Shown: positions 16,124-24,623, counted from the first letter of the stretch. The stretch is DNA of 64,000 bases from Parafrankia irregularis (GCF_001536285.1 NZ_FAOZ01000036.1:1-64000), one strand, 5' to 3'. Program-made: numbers and translations. Notes: a model not told the origin generated them from the sequence alone.

Positions 16124-17569
16124 GTGCGCCAGCCCGATTCCCCTTCCCCGATGTTCGAAGCGCTCACTCCTGGCCTCGAACAGGCGGTTGTGGATCTCGC
16201 GCGGACGCGGATGAGCCTCGACCCGGTACCCCTGGACGGGAGCGCCACACCCACCGAACTGGCGGTACGGGCCGGGCCGACGGTTACCCCGGACGGCATC
16301 GGCGGGCCGGCGGCGCTGCGGGTGTTTGACGAGGTTCTGTCCCGGGCCTGCATTTCGGCCGACCATCCACGCAATCTTGCCTTCATCCCCGCCGCGCCGA
16401 CGCGCGCCTCGATTCTGTTCGATCTGGTGGTCGGCGCCTCGTCCATCTACGGCGGGAGCTGGCTGGAAGGCGCCGGAGCGGTCCACGCCGAGAACGAGGC
16501 GCTGCGCTGGCTGTCCGACCTGGTCGGATTTCCGGCGGAGGCGGGCGGCGCGTTCGTGCAGGGCGGCACCATCGGCAACCTCTCGGCGCTGGTCGCCGCG
16601 CGGCACACGGCGCGGGCCCGGCGCGCCGCCCGGGGCCTGCCCGCGCCGGCCCGCTGGAGCTTCCTGTGCGGATCCGAGGCGCACTCGTCCCTGCGGCAGG
16701 CCGCCGAGGTGATGGACGTCGACCCGGTCTTCGTCGCGGCCGACGGCGACGGACGGCTGACCGGCCAGGCGGTCGCGGCGGCCCTCGGTGCGCTGGGCAC
16801 CCGGGGCCCGGGCCCGCCGGGCAGCCGGGGCGCAGCCACCGGGACCGGCGGCGACTCCGGGGTGTTCGCCGTCGTCGCCACCGCGGGCAGCACCCAGTTC
16901 GGCGTCGTCGACGACATCCGCGGGATCGTCGACGCTGCCCGTCCACACGACCTGTGGGTGCATGTGGACGGCGCCTACGGCCTCGCGGGCGCCGCCGCCC
17001 CCTCGACCCGCCATCTCTTCGACGGCGTCGGCGACGCCGACTCGTTCATCGTCGACCCGCACAAATGGCTGTTCGCCCCGTTCGACGCGTGCGCGCTGGT
17101 CTACCGCGACCCGGCCGAGGCACGGGCCGCCCACGCCCAACAGGCGGGCTACCTGGAGGTCCTCGACCGCGACAGCCCATGGAACCCGTCCGACTACCAG
17201 ATCGGGCTCTCCCGGCGGGTACGCGGCCTGCCGTTCTGGTTCTCGCTGGCCACCTACGGCACCCGTGCCTACAGCCGGGCCGTGGAGGGCTGCCTCGCGA
17301 CCGCCCGGGCGGCGGCGGACCGCATCCGGGAGCTGCCCTATGTGGAGCTGGTGCGCGAGCCGGAGCTTTCGGTCGTCGTGCTGCGTCGGCTGGGATGGTC
17401 CGCGGAGGACTACCACCGCTGGACGACGTGGCTGCTCGGCAGCGGGCTGGGCTTCGTCACCCCCACCGTCCACAACGAGGAGACCGTGACCCGATTCGCG
17501 ATCGTCAATCCCCGCACGACCCCGGACGACATCGACCGGATTCTCGCCACGATGTCCGACGGCCGATGA
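16124..17569 (+). CDS. PLP-dependent group II decarboxylase family protein
   Basis: The 481-aa pyridoxal-phosphate enzyme is of the aromatic-L-amino-acid/glutamate decarboxylase family. Visible are the PLP-stacking region QGGTIGNLSALVAAR (about 141-155), the cofactor Asp in HVDGAYGLAGAAA, and the Schiff-base lysine in DPHKWLFAPFDAC. Length and order are complete. An internal Gly/Pro insert (about 233-250) is lineage-specific. GTG 16124 is chosen because a TAGACT -10 box sits at leaderless spacing; an in-frame ATG at 16094 would place that box inside the gene. The substrate is not predictable. It ends opposite the NAD(P)-binding protein, with a very strong hairpin between them. Confidence 0.9.
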   Translation: MRQPDSPSPMFEALTPGLEQAVVDLARTRMSLDPVPLDGSATPTELAVRAGPTVTPDGIGGPAALRVFDEVLSRACISADHPRNLAFIPAAPTRASILFDLVVGASSIYGGSWLEGAGAVHAENEALRWLSDLVGFPAEAGGAFVQGGTIGNLSALVAARHTARARRAARGLPAPARWSFLCGSEAHSSLRQAAEVMDVDPVFVAADGDGRLTGQAVAAALGALGTRGPGPPGSRGAATGTGGDSGVFAVVATAGSTQFGVVDDIRGIVDAARPHDLWVHVDGAYGLAGAAAPSTRHLFDGVGDADSFIVDPHKWLFAPFDACALVYRDPAEARAAHAQQAGYLEVLDRDSPWNPSDYQIGLSRRVRGLPFWFSLATYGTRAYSRAVEGCLATARAAADRIRELPYVELVREPELSVVVLRRLGWSAEDYHRWTTWLLGSGLGFVTPTVHNEETVTRFAIVNPRTTPDDIDRILATMSDGR

Positions 17570-17603
17570 AGGCCACCGGCCGGTGGCTCCCGCACGTGTG
17601 GCA

Positions 17604-17690
17604 GATCCCGAGCTTCAGGCAGCCGTCTGCCGCCGAACAAGATCTGAGAAATCTGGTCGCCAGTACGACAAAAATCCTCGGATCTTCGGA
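17604..17690 (-). repeat. dispersed hairpin repeat, family B copy 1
   Basis: Read on the minus strand it runs CCGAAGATCCGAGGATTTTTG, then GTCGTACTGGCGACCAG, TTTCTCAGATC and GGCGGCAGACGGC, ending GCTCGGGATC. The copies at 27511 and 38013 share this order. It lies between two convergent genes. Confidence 0.6.
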
Positions 17691-17732
17691 GGGTAGGCGG
17701 GATAACGGGTGAATCCGGGCCGCCAACCAGTC

Positions 17733-17771
17733 GGGCCGGGCTTCCGGACCGTATGTCCGGAAGCCCGGCCC
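17733..17771. terminator. bidirectional terminator, 17-bp perfect stem
   Basis: GGGCCGGGCTTCCGGAC (17733-17749) pairs perfectly with GTCCGGAAGCCCGGCCC (17755-17771) around CGTAT. It sits between convergent genes ending at 17569 and 17819. Confidence 0.85.
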
Positions 17772-17818
17772 TGGTTTCTCGCCGGTTATTACCTCAGGCG
17801 GTTTTCTGTGCCGTCAGG

Positions 17819-18463
17819 TCAGTTCCCGACCGTGTACCGCTTGTTGCGGAACCGCGGCTTCTCCACCTCGTCGATGACGGCGAGCGCGAAGTCCTCGAAC
17901 GAGATTCCGATGTTGCCCTGCGCGTCCACAACCGGGCGGTCGCTGGCGGTGCGGTACGCGTCGCGGCGGCGGCCCGGGCCGAAGTTCCGCGGCGGCGGGG
18001 CGATGCTCGACCACTTCACGCTGCCCTTGGCGGCGCGCAGCACGTCGAGCGCGTCGGCCTGGTCCAGAGCTTCCTTGCGCTCGGAGGCGGGGTAGTCCTT
18101 CGTGTCGAGAATCCGCTCGCCGTCAGTGTTCTCCAGCAGCCCGCCGCTGGAGACCTGAATGACCGCGGGAGCCTTGTTGCCGAGCTTGCCGGCGACGTCG
18201 ACGATCGCGCGGGCGGCGTTCGCGTGCTCGGGGCGGGCGGACCCGGTCAGCGCGACGACGACGACGTCCGCGTTCTGCGCCTGCTTCTGAATGACGTCAC
18301 GGGAGGTGACGTCCCCGGCGACCGCGTTGGCCTGCCGGGAGATTCCGTTCAACGAGTTCTTGTCCTGGTCGACCGCCGTGACCTCGTGGCCGCGCTTGAC
18401 GGCCTCGGCGACGATGGACTGACCTACCTGACCACCGGCACCGAGTACAACGATCCTTGCCAT
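17819..18463 (-). CDS. NAD(P)-binding Rossmann protein (atypical SDR)
   Basis: The 214-aa protein begins MARIVVLGAGGQVGQSIV, a dinucleotide-binding G-A-G-G-x-V-G motif as in NmrA/atypical short-chain dehydrogenases. ADVVVVALTG and PAVIQVSSGGLLEN form later strands of the Rossmann fold. No classical YxxxK catalytic pair is obvious; DYPASERKEALDQ contains a Tyr and Lys at a non-standard spacing. ATG at 18463 is well supported by GGAGG (18470-18474), so an extension to 18541 is rejected. Its role is probably redox or quinone/ligand sensing; the substrate is unknown. Confidence 0.85.
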   Translation of the reverse strand: MARIVVLGAGGQVGQSIVAEAVKRGHEVTAVDQDKNSLNGISRQANAVAGDVTSRDVIQKQAQNADVVVVALTGSARPEHANAARAIVDVAGKLGNKAPAVIQVSSGGLLENTDGERILDTKDYPASERKEALDQADALDVLRAAKGSVKWSSIAPPPRNFGPGRRRDAYRTASDRPVVDAQGNIGISFEDFALAVIDEVEKPRFRNKRYTVGN

Positions 18464-18683
18464 TCCTGACCTCCGGATTCGGTTACGGAGCCACCGTGGA
18501 AAATCGATCCGCTGGATGATGCGCAACAGCGGCATGGTCACGGTTGTTTACCTTGCGCATCGACTATGACACGCTCCGGAGTCGACGCAACTCGAGCCGG
18601 TTTAGCGATCGGAACAGGAGATCGGCCCGTGTCGGGTCGCGGAATCCCGATCCGCGGATCCCGTAGATGCCTCTGCGTCCGAG

Positions 18684-18806
18684 CGGGAAGTGAGGATTTC
18701 GGCTGCCAAAACGACCGAAATCCTCACTTATTGTCGGCCGTCAAATGGCCCTGCGTTGCATTTATGCCTATTGGTAGCAATTGCTGGTTCTGTGCGGCGG
18801 CGCGGT
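18684..18806 (+). repeat. dispersed hairpin repeat, family A copy 3
   Basis: A perfect 15-bp stem AAGTGAGGATTTCGG (18688-18702) / CCGAAATCCTCACTT (18715-18729) encloses CTGCCAAAACGA. The family tail follows: GGCCCTGCGTTGCATTTATG, TAGCAATTGCTGG and TGTGCGGCGGCGCGG. It is in the same orientation as copy 1. It occupies the middle of the 544-base gap 18464-19008, which has no gene. Confidence 0.78.
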
Positions 18807-18957
18807 TTCCGCGGTGGGTCGCCGTGCGGCGGGTTGACACGGAACCCGTGACGGTCTGCCACCGGTTTGACGCCGACCGGTCCGGCGCGTGGTCCAGCGC
18901 CTTGGGTCGCTGCTCTGGCAGGGCGACTGAGACTGAAACTGAGACTGGAGCGCGAAA

Positions 18958-18990
18958 CGCCGGGCGGACGTTGATCACGTCCGCCCGGCG
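18958..18990 (-). terminator. terminator of tRNA-Ser
   Basis: CGCCGGGCGGACGT (18958-18971) pairs perfectly with ACGTCCGCCCGGCG (18977-18990) around TGATC, directly downstream of the minus-strand tRNA. Confidence 0.75.
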
Positions 18991-19008
18991 GCTGGCCTGT
19001 TCCTGGTG

Positions 19009-19095
19009 CGGTGGAGGTGGGATTTGAACCCACGGAGGGGTTGCCCCCTCACACGCTTTCGAGGCGTGCGCCCTCGGCCACTAGGCGACTCCACC
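19009..19095 (-). tRNA. tRNA-Ser (CGA)
   Basis: On the minus strand an 87-nt cloverleaf can be drawn. The acceptor stem is GGTGGAG/CTCCACC with discriminator G, and the D-arm is GCCTAGTGGCCGAGGGC. The anticodon stem CACGC/GCGTG has loop CTCGAAA, giving anticodon CGA (Ser, UCG). A long serine-type variable arm with a GAGGGG/CCCCTC stem and a T-arm GTGGG TTCAAAT CCCAC follow. CCA is not encoded at the 3' end. Confidence 0.95.
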
Positions 19096-19288
19096 GCGGG
19101 TTAGCTTACGCGATGTCGTCCTGGTTCGGTTCACCGGGGTGGGTGAAGCTGCCGGTGCCCTGCCGCCCGGGCCGTCCGCCCGGTTGTGTCTTGTCCGGTC
19201 GGTGCTGTCCGGGGCGGCTTCGAACGGCAGCCGCGGCTGGCGTTGCTGCCGGGCAGGACGTTTTGCGCCCCGGGCGGGTGGCCGGGGC

Positions 19289-19861
19289 TCAGGAGGGCCG
19301 GTCCGACCCGTCGCGGGGGCGGCGCTGGGCGCGGCGGCCGTCGAAGAAGGCGGCGAGCTGGTCGGAGCATTCCTGCGCACGGACGCCGGAGATGACCTCG
19401 GGGCGGTGGTTCAGCCGCCGGTCGCGGACGACATCCCACAAGGAGCCCACAGCGCCGGCCTTGGGGTCAACCGCGCCGTACACGACGCGGTCGACTCGGG
19501 CGAGTACCAGCGCGCCCGCGCACATGGTGCACGGCTCCAGGGTCACGACGAGGGTCGTTCCGCCCAGCCGCCAGGCTCCGAGCTCGGCGGCGGCGTGGCG
19601 CAGGGCGATGACCTCGGCGTGCGCGGTGGGGTCGCCGGCGGCCTCGCGGGCGTTGTGCCCGCGGCCGAGGATCCGCCCGTCCGCGGCGACGACGACCGCG
19701 CCGACCGGGACGTCCCCGGCCGTCTCGGCCAGCGCCGCCTCGGCCAGCGCGAGCCCCATCAGGTCGTGGTAGACGCCCGGCGCGGACGGCGGCGCCCCGC
19801 CGCCCGCAGCCTGGGCCGCCCCGCCCGCAGGCCTTGCCGCCCCTGTCGGGACGTCAGCCAC
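19289..19861 (-). CDS. tadA: tRNA-specific adenosine deaminase TadA
   Basis: TadA deaminates the wobble adenosine of tRNA-Arg(ACG) to inosine. The 190-aa protein carries the zinc/catalytic HAE motif (DPTAHAEVIALR) and PCTMC (TLEPCTMCAGALVLARVDRVVYG), plus DPKAGAVGSLWD, characteristic of TadA over other cytidine-deaminase-fold enzymes. An Ala/Gly/Pro-rich N-terminus of about 30 residues precedes the domain. The GTG start at 19861 overlaps the end of the upstream gene by 8 bases; VYHDLMG about 30 codons later is an alternative. It is cotranscribed with its associated acidic protein. Confidence 0.95.
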   Translation of the reverse strand: MADVPTGAARPAGGAAQAAGGGAPPSAPGVYHDLMGLALAEAALAETAGDVPVGAVVVAADGRILGRGHNAREAAGDPTAHAEVIALRHAAAELGAWRLGGTTLVVTLEPCTMCAGALVLARVDRVVYGAVDPKAGAVGSLWDVVRDRRLNHRPEVISGVRAQECSDQLAAFFDGRRAQRRPRDGSDRPS

Positions 19862-20345
19862 GGGCCTCGTCGAAGATCTCCCCGGCGCCGGCCCGCTCGC
19901 TGATGGCGCTGATCACGTCGGCGGGCAGCATGCCCTCCTCGGCGATCAGCTCGAGCAGCGCCTCGGTCGGCGTCCCGAGGTCGGCGAGGAGGTCGAGGTC
20001 GCCGACGGGCGACGCCTGGCCGACGGGGGTGTCCTCGTCGGAGTCGTCGTCGCTGTCGAACCCCGCCATGGACGGAAGCGCGTCCGCGAAGAGGCGCTCG
20101 GCGTGATCCGAGGTCAACAGGACCCGGCGGTCCGAAAGGAAGACCTTCGGGTCGGGATCCCGCGCGGTGATCCGCACGATGGCGAGGTACTCGTCGTCCT
20201 CCTCGACGAACGCGATGACGGTGCCGGAGGAGAGGTCGTGCATGGCGTCGACGAGCGAGTCGAGATCCTCCATGTCGGCGATGTGGAGGTCGTGTGCCGT
20301 CCACCGTTCGCCGTGCTGGGCGATCGCTATCCCCTTGGTGCTCAC
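19854..20345 (-). CDS. tRNA adenosine deaminase-associated protein
   Basis: The 163-aa acidic protein matches the actinobacterial family found immediately upstream of tadA (TIGR03941-like). It starts STKGIAIAQHGERWTAHDL and has a conserved core (FVEEDDEYLAIVRI, SDRRVLLTS) and an acidic central stretch FDSDDDSDEDTP. The function is unproven; the constant linkage to tadA suggests a partner or regulator of the deaminase. The GTG at 20345 is the only reasonable start. Its 3' end overlaps the tadA start, so translation is probably coupled. Confidence 0.9.
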   Translation of the reverse strand: MSTKGIAIAQHGERWTAHDLHIADMEDLDSLVDAMHDLSSGTVIAFVEEDDEYLAIVRITARDPDPKVFLSDRRVLLTSDHAERLFADALPSMAGFDSDDDSDEDTPVGQASPVGDLDLLADLGTPTEALLELIAEEGMLPADVISAISERAGAGEIFDEARG

Positions 20346-20490
20346 TGGCTGTCCTCACGTCCCTTCCCGCCGGGTCTGGGCGTGCCCTCATGGGGCCCCG
20401 CTGGCCTGCCGACCCGGGGTGATGCCGTATCCCTTCTGTGATTCTCACCGCTGGGCGCCCTACTCATCCATCAGGGGCCGCGCCTTCCTA

Positions 20491-20510
20491 CTCATGAGTG
20501 CTCATGAGTG
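20491..20510. promoter_or_regulatory. tandem CTCATGAGTG operator-like repeat
   Basis: Two perfect contiguous copies of CTCATGAGTG, each with the palindrome CTCATGAG, lie 234 bases upstream of murT and 146 bases upstream of the divergent tadA-associated gene. The rest of this 398-base spacer has no gene; ACCTCAGGTGATGCCCTTACCTG near 20588 is a looser dyad. Confidence 0.5.
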
Positions 20511-20743
20511 CACCGTGACCGCGTGACCGCGGGGCGAACGTGCCTCGCGTGGGCCTCACATGTGCCTCGGTGGACGGGGCTCTACCCACCTCAGGTGATG
20601 CCCTTACCTGGGCAAACTCGTGCGAAGGGCACGCGGTTCGCGGTCGCGGACAGGGCGGGGACAGGGCGGGACACGGTGGAAACAGGGGCAGAGCGCAGGG
20701 CCCGCATCACGCCCGCGCGGGCGCATGGCACTCTTGAGACGCG

Positions 20744-21994
20744 ATGACGACACCCCTGCCACGCCGGCTCACAGCCCGTACCCAGCTTGCGCTCGCGGCC
20801 GAGCGGTTGGCGTCGGGTGCGTCCCGCCGCCTGGGCCGCGGCTCCGGTGAGATGATCGGCGGAAAGATCGCCCTGCGGATCTCCCCGGGCGCGCTGGCCG
20901 AGGTCGGCTCCAACCGCCCGACTGCCTGCGTCTCGGCCACCAACGGCAAGACGACCACCACCAGGCTGCTGGCCCGCGCACTGGGAACGCTGGGCCCGGT
21001 GAAGTCGAACGGCGGCGGCGCGAACATGGCGCCCGGCGTGATGACCGCGCTGGCCAGGCCGCCGTACGACTCTCCCGCGGCCCTGGAGGTCGATGAGATC
21101 TGGCTGCCCAAGGTGGCGCGGGCGATCCTGCCGCGGGTGGTGCTGCTGCTCAACATCTCGCGTGACCAGCTCGACCGGTCCAACGAGACCCGCCGGATCG
21201 CCGCGATCTGGCGCGAGCTGGGCGCCGAGCTGCGCGACACGGTCGTGGTGGCGAACGTCGACGACCCGCTGGTGGCCTGGGCGGCGATGACCTGGTCACG
21301 CCAGGTGTGGGTGTCGGCCGGCCAGAACTGGACCGCGGACGCGATGGTCTGCCCGCAGTGCGCCAGGCTGCTGCACCGCAACGCCTCCGGCTGGTGGTGT
21401 GAGTGTGGCCTGGCCAGGCCTGAGCCGATCGTCTCGGTGGCCGGCCTCGGTGAGCTGATGTGGTTCGGCCGGCGCATCCCCGCCCGTATCGACCTGCCAG
21501 GGCGGGTCAACCTCGCGAACGCGGCGATGGCCGCCGCGGCCGCGCGCGAGTTCGGCGTCGAGGTTGAGGACGCGCTCGCCGCGATGCGTGGCATCGGCGA
21601 CGTCCAGGGCCGCTACCAGGAGGTGCCGCTGGGCCAGGACGGCCATCAGGCCCGCCTGCTGCTGGCGAAGAACCCGGCCGGCTGGGTCGAGATGATGGAG
21701 CTGCTGAACTCGGCGCCGCCGCGGCCGGTCGTGATCGACTTCAACTCGCAGACGGCGGACGGGCGTGACCCGTCCTGGATCTGGGATGTGCCCTTCGAGC
21801 GGCTCTCCGGCCGCCAGGTGCTCGTCACCGGGGGCCGCAAGGAGGACATGAGCGTGCGCCTGGCCTATGCCGAGGTTCCTCACAGCGTCCATGCCGACGC
21901 CGAGGCCGCCGCCGTGGCGGCGAACGACAAGGTGGTGGACGTCGTCGCGAACTACACGGCGTTCCGCGACCTGCTCGTGCGGACCACCCGGTGA
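20744..21994 (+). CDS. murT: lipid II isoglutaminyl synthase subunit MurT
   Basis: MurT is the Mur-ligase-like subunit of the MurT/GatD complex, which amidates D-Glu of lipid II to D-iso-glutamine. The 416-aa protein has the ATP-binding SATNGKTTTTRLLARAL (about 64-80) and the Mur central domain (LLLNISRDQLDRSNE). It also has a zinc-ribbon insert typical of MurT (CPQCARLL and WWCECG, about 204-226) and the DUF1727 C-terminal domain (VIDFNSQTADGRDPSWIWDV). The start is ATG 20744; no strong ribosome binding site is visible. The downstream gatD overlaps by 4 bases, as usual for this operon. Confidence 0.96.
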   Translation: MTTPLPRRLTARTQLALAAERLASGASRRLGRGSGEMIGGKIALRISPGALAEVGSNRPTACVSATNGKTTTTRLLARALGTLGPVKSNGGGANMAPGVMTALARPPYDSPAALEVDEIWLPKVARAILPRVVLLLNISRDQLDRSNETRRIAAIWRELGAELRDTVVVANVDDPLVAWAAMTWSRQVWVSAGQNWTADAMVCPQCARLLHRNASGWWCECGLARPEPIVSVAGLGELMWFGRRIPARIDLPGRVNLANAAMAAAAAREFGVEVEDALAAMRGIGDVQGRYQEVPLGQDGHQARLLLAKNPAGWVEMMELLNSAPPRPVVIDFNSQTADGRDPSWIWDVPFERLSGRQVLVTGGRKEDMSVRLAYAEVPHSVHADAEAAAVAANDKVVDVVANYTAFRDLLVRTTR

Positions 21995-22743
21995 TCCGCC
22001 CCTCGGCGACCCGGATCGCGCTGATCTATCCGGAGCTGCTCGGCACCTACGGCGACGGTGGCAACGCGATCGTGCTGGCCCAGCGGCTGCGCTGGCGTGG
22101 GCTGCGGGCGGAGATCGTGGAGGTGCCGGCCGGTGAGGTGGTGCCGGCCGACTGCGACATCTACCTGCTGGGCGGCGGTGAGGACGAGCCGCAGGTGCTG
22201 GCCGCCGACGGTATGCGCCGCAACCGCTCGCTGCTGCGCGCCGTGTCCGGCGGCGCGGCGGTGCTGGCCGTCTGCGCGGGCTACCAGGTGATCGGCGCGA
22301 CCTTCCCGGCGGGCAACGGCCAGATCCACGACGGGGTCAACCTGATCGACGTCGAGACCCGCCGTTCCTTCGAACCACCGGACGTCCCGCCGCCGCCGCG
22401 CGCGGTCGGCGACATCGTGGTGGAACCGAGCCCCCAGCTGGGCCTGCCGACGCTCTACGGCTATGAGAACCATGGCGGGCGCACCCGCCCGCTGCCGGGC
22501 TTCCGCGGCATCCCGCTCGGCACGGTCCGGGTCGGGGTCGGGGACGGGACACCCGCCCGCACCGATGGTGTCGTCGACGGGAAGGTCATCGGCACCTACC
22601 TGCACGGGCCGGTGCTGGCGCAGAACCCGGCCCTGGCCGACCTGCTGCTGACCTGGGTGCACGGCCCGCTGGCGCCGCTGGACGGCCCGCGTGAGGTGGG
22701 CATCCTGCGTGACGCCAGAGCTCACGCGCTCGCGGAGGGCTGA
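21991..22743 (+). CDS. gatD: lipid II isoglutaminyl synthase glutaminase subunit GatD
   Basis: The 250-aa class I glutamine amidotransferase of the cobyric-acid-synthase type provides ammonia to MurT. The oxyanion strand YLLGGGEDEPQVLAAD, the nucleophile Cys in LAVCAGYQVIGATF, and the catalytic His in IGTYLHGPVLAQNP are all present. GTG 21991 overlaps the murT stop (GTGA), giving tight translational coupling and stoichiometric synthesis. The length fits the family. Confidence 0.96.
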   Translation: MIRPSATRIALIYPELLGTYGDGGNAIVLAQRLRWRGLRAEIVEVPAGEVVPADCDIYLLGGGEDEPQVLAADGMRRNRSLLRAVSGGAAVLAVCAGYQVIGATFPAGNGQIHDGVNLIDVETRRSFEPPDVPPPPRAVGDIVVEPSPQLGLPTLYGYENHGGRTRPLPGFRGIPLGTVRVGVGDGTPARTDGVVDGKVIGTYLHGPVLAQNPALADLLLTWVHGPLAPLDGPREVGILRDARAHALAEG

Positions 22744-22905
22744 GCACACCCGCGCCGGTGGCCGGCGGGCGCGGGGGCGGCGGGGTGGCGTGATGGTCGT
22801 CCCGGGCGTCGTCCGGCGCTTGCGGCGTCGTCCTGAGCGGGTCTGCCAGGACGCGCTGCTTCGAATCAGGCGATTTCCGGGCGTGGGGTGTGGTTCGGTT
22901 GCATC

Positions 22906-23556
22906 GTGGCGTCGAATCCCCTTGCCGGATGGTGGGGCAAGAACAAGAGAAACGTGATCATCATTGGCGTCGTGCTGGTGGTCGTCTGGTGGCTGGCCGC
23001 GGGACGGGGCCATCCAAAGGTCGAAAAGGCGACCATCCCGGACAGCTATCCCTCGGCCGGCCGGGAACTGCTCGTCCAGGCGCCTTCTGATCCGGGCGAC
23101 CCGTTGCCGTTGGTAATCATCCTGCACGATGACAATTCGGATGCGAAGACGTTGGAAGAGGGGAGCAAGGTGTCCTCGCTGGCGAATCGCAAGGATCTCG
23201 CGCTCGCTTTCCCGGAGGCCGTCGCCGGAACCTGGCGACTGGACGACCCGAAAGGCGCGGACGTGCAGTACCTGAGCGATGTCGTGCGCTATATGGACGA
23301 GAAGCGGTCCGACATCGACCTGGACCGGGTGTACCTCTGGGGCATGGGTGAGGGGGCCCGGCTGGCGCTGCTCGCGGCCTGCACCTCGGCCACGCCGATC
23401 TACGCCGCGGTCGGCGTGGTGGGGCAGTTCGACACCGAGCCCGGGCCGACCTGCGACAACGTCACCCCGCATGGCCGGTTCGCCGAGACCGAGTGGGACA
23501 AGGGCGTCACGGACGCCCTGTGGAAGTTCTCCCGCGACCTGCACCGGACCGTGTGA
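22906..23556 (+). CDS. membrane-anchored alpha/beta-hydrolase homologue lacking the nucleophile
   Basis: The 216-aa protein has a short basic N-terminus, one membrane span (VIIIGVVLVVVWWLAAG, about 17-33), and a domain resembling LpqC/PHB-depolymerase-type esterases (LPLVIILHDDNSDAKTLEEGS, LALAFPEAVAGTWRLDD, DIDLDRVYLWGMGEGARLALL). The nucleophile elbow should read G-x-S-x-G but is G-M-G-E-G, with Gly148 in place of the catalytic Ser. It is therefore probably inactive or has another role. The start is uncertain: GTG 22906 gives a natural N-terminus, GTG 22888 is also open, and neither has a clear ribosome binding site. Confidence 0.65.
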   Translation: MASNPLAGWWGKNKRNVIIIGVVLVVVWWLAAGRGHPKVEKATIPDSYPSAGRELLVQAPSDPGDPLPLVIILHDDNSDAKTLEEGSKVSSLANRKDLALAFPEAVAGTWRLDDPKGADVQYLSDVVRYMDEKRSDIDLDRVYLWGMGEGARLALLAACTSATPIYAAVGVVGQFDTEPGPTCDNVTPHGRFAETEWDKGVTDALWKFSRDLHRTV

Positions 23557-23892
23557 CGACAGTCCGGCTCGACGAGACGGGTGGGACCTCGACGAGACGG
23601 GTGCGGCGAGGACGGGTGCGGGGTGCACGGTCGGCCCCGCATCTGACCCCATCGACCCCGCATCGGCCGCCACGTCATGCTCCAGCCGAGTTGCTCTAGT
23701 TGCAAAGAACTAGTCACTTAGCTCGGATGTCCGGCGGCGGCCGAGGATGTCGCGGAGCCGCTGGCCAATTCGGGTCTTGCGGATCCGGTGGAGTGTGGAT
23801 CGGCAGGCCTGCCGGTCAGGCCCCTCGGCTGGCTCCAGTGGCGCCGGAGGCGCTGCCTCCGGCTGTCGGCACCGAGTGCCGATTTCCTGTTC
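23557..23892. other. intergenic, no gene seen
   Basis: No supported coding region lies here. Small direct repeats (CTCGACGAGACGGGTG-like, near 23569 and 23589) and a palindrome CGGCAGGCCTGCCG near 23803 are visible. Confidence 0.5.
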
Positions 23893-23935
23893 GGGCCCCG
23901 ACCGTGATCCCGGTAAGGAGTCACGGTCGGGGCCC
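23893..23935 (-). terminator. strong stem-loop ending the C-rich-loop RNA
   Basis: GGGCCCCGACCGTGA (23893-23907) pairs perfectly with TCACGGTCGGGGCCC (23921-23935). It directly follows, on the minus strand, three hairpins with C-rich loops, and its own loop reads CTCCTTACCGGGA. It most likely terminates that RNA. Confidence 0.65.
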
Positions 23936-23938
23936 GCG

Positions 23939-24124
23939 TGGCCTGTCGGCGTCGCCGGGAGGGGGGTAACGACGTCGACAGGCCACAAGGAGGCCGGGTG
24001 GCGGAGGGTCCGCTGGCCGCCGGTCCAATGGGGGGGGGATCGGAACGGCGACCAGCGGAGTCCGAGGCCTTCCGGCCGGATGGACGTCAGATGGGGGGGA
24101 TCTGACGTCCATCCCACCGGAAGG
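23939..24124 (-). ncRNA. 6C RNA (actinobacterial small RNA), expanded form with three C-rich loops
   Basis: On the minus strand three consecutive hairpins each display a C-tract in the loop. The first is 24124-24068: a perfect 15-bp stem GGATGGACGTCAGAT/ATCTGACGTCCATCC, extended by an outer 8-bp stem CCTTCCGG/CCGGAAGG, with loop C7. The second is 24058-24010: a 17-bp stem with two mismatches and a loop holding C9. The third is 23985-23939: TGGCCTGTCG/CGACAGGCCA plus 6 inner pairs, loop TTACCCCCCTCCCGG. By established knowledge the Rfam 6C motif (B11 in M. tuberculosis) has two hairpins with loops of six or more C and binds G-rich Shine-Dalgarno regions. The identification is by structure only; the third hairpin may be an extra module or part of the termination region. 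Confidence 0.75.
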
Positions 24125-24623
24125 ATCTACGATCTGCGGATCCGGGTGGGTGGTGCGTGTGGTTCTGTTTTGTTTGTGTGGCGGGCGTTGATGCCCGATG
24201 GTCGCATTCTGGACGGTTTGCGCCGCATCTACACCGCTTATGCCGAAGTAGAATGATGTCGCAACGGCCTAGGTGCCGGAAGTGTCGAGACGGTCACGCG
24301 GCGAGCGCGAGTCGCGTGGCGTCAGGCACTTCCTGGCAGTGCGGGCAACGGGGCGTGCTCGCGGGTCTGCGGAAGGTGAGGCTGCGGTCCGGTGCAGGGG
24401 ACCACACATCGGATCTGGTGACCGCCGGGCCGGAGTCAATCCCGACCAACGCCGACCCGGCGGCGGGAGCCGGGCGCGACCGGAGGGGGAGATCGCGCGG
24501 CGGCTCGTTCCGAGGACAGGGCGATCCGTGCTGCCCCGTCAGTGCGTGCGGCTTATCAGATGAACAGAGGGGAGCCCGGAGCCAGCCGGCAAAGCAAGGC
24601 GGGCCGGCCGGTACTCACGGTGC
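24125..24623. other. intergenic, no gene seen
   Basis: This 499-base spacer lies between the 6C-type RNA and the NlpC/P60 gene, both on the minus strand. It must hold the RNA's promoter; TAGATC at 24124-24129 (minus strand) is a weak -10 candidate. A T-rich stretch (GTTCTGTTTTGTTTGTGTGG near 24159) stands out against the high GC. No supported reading frame. Confidence 0.5.

Noticed and set aside
18958-19095. tRNA-Ser as an integration site for a genomic island
   Set aside because: No partial tRNA duplicate or integrase is present nearby; flanking genes are core (tadA, murT).
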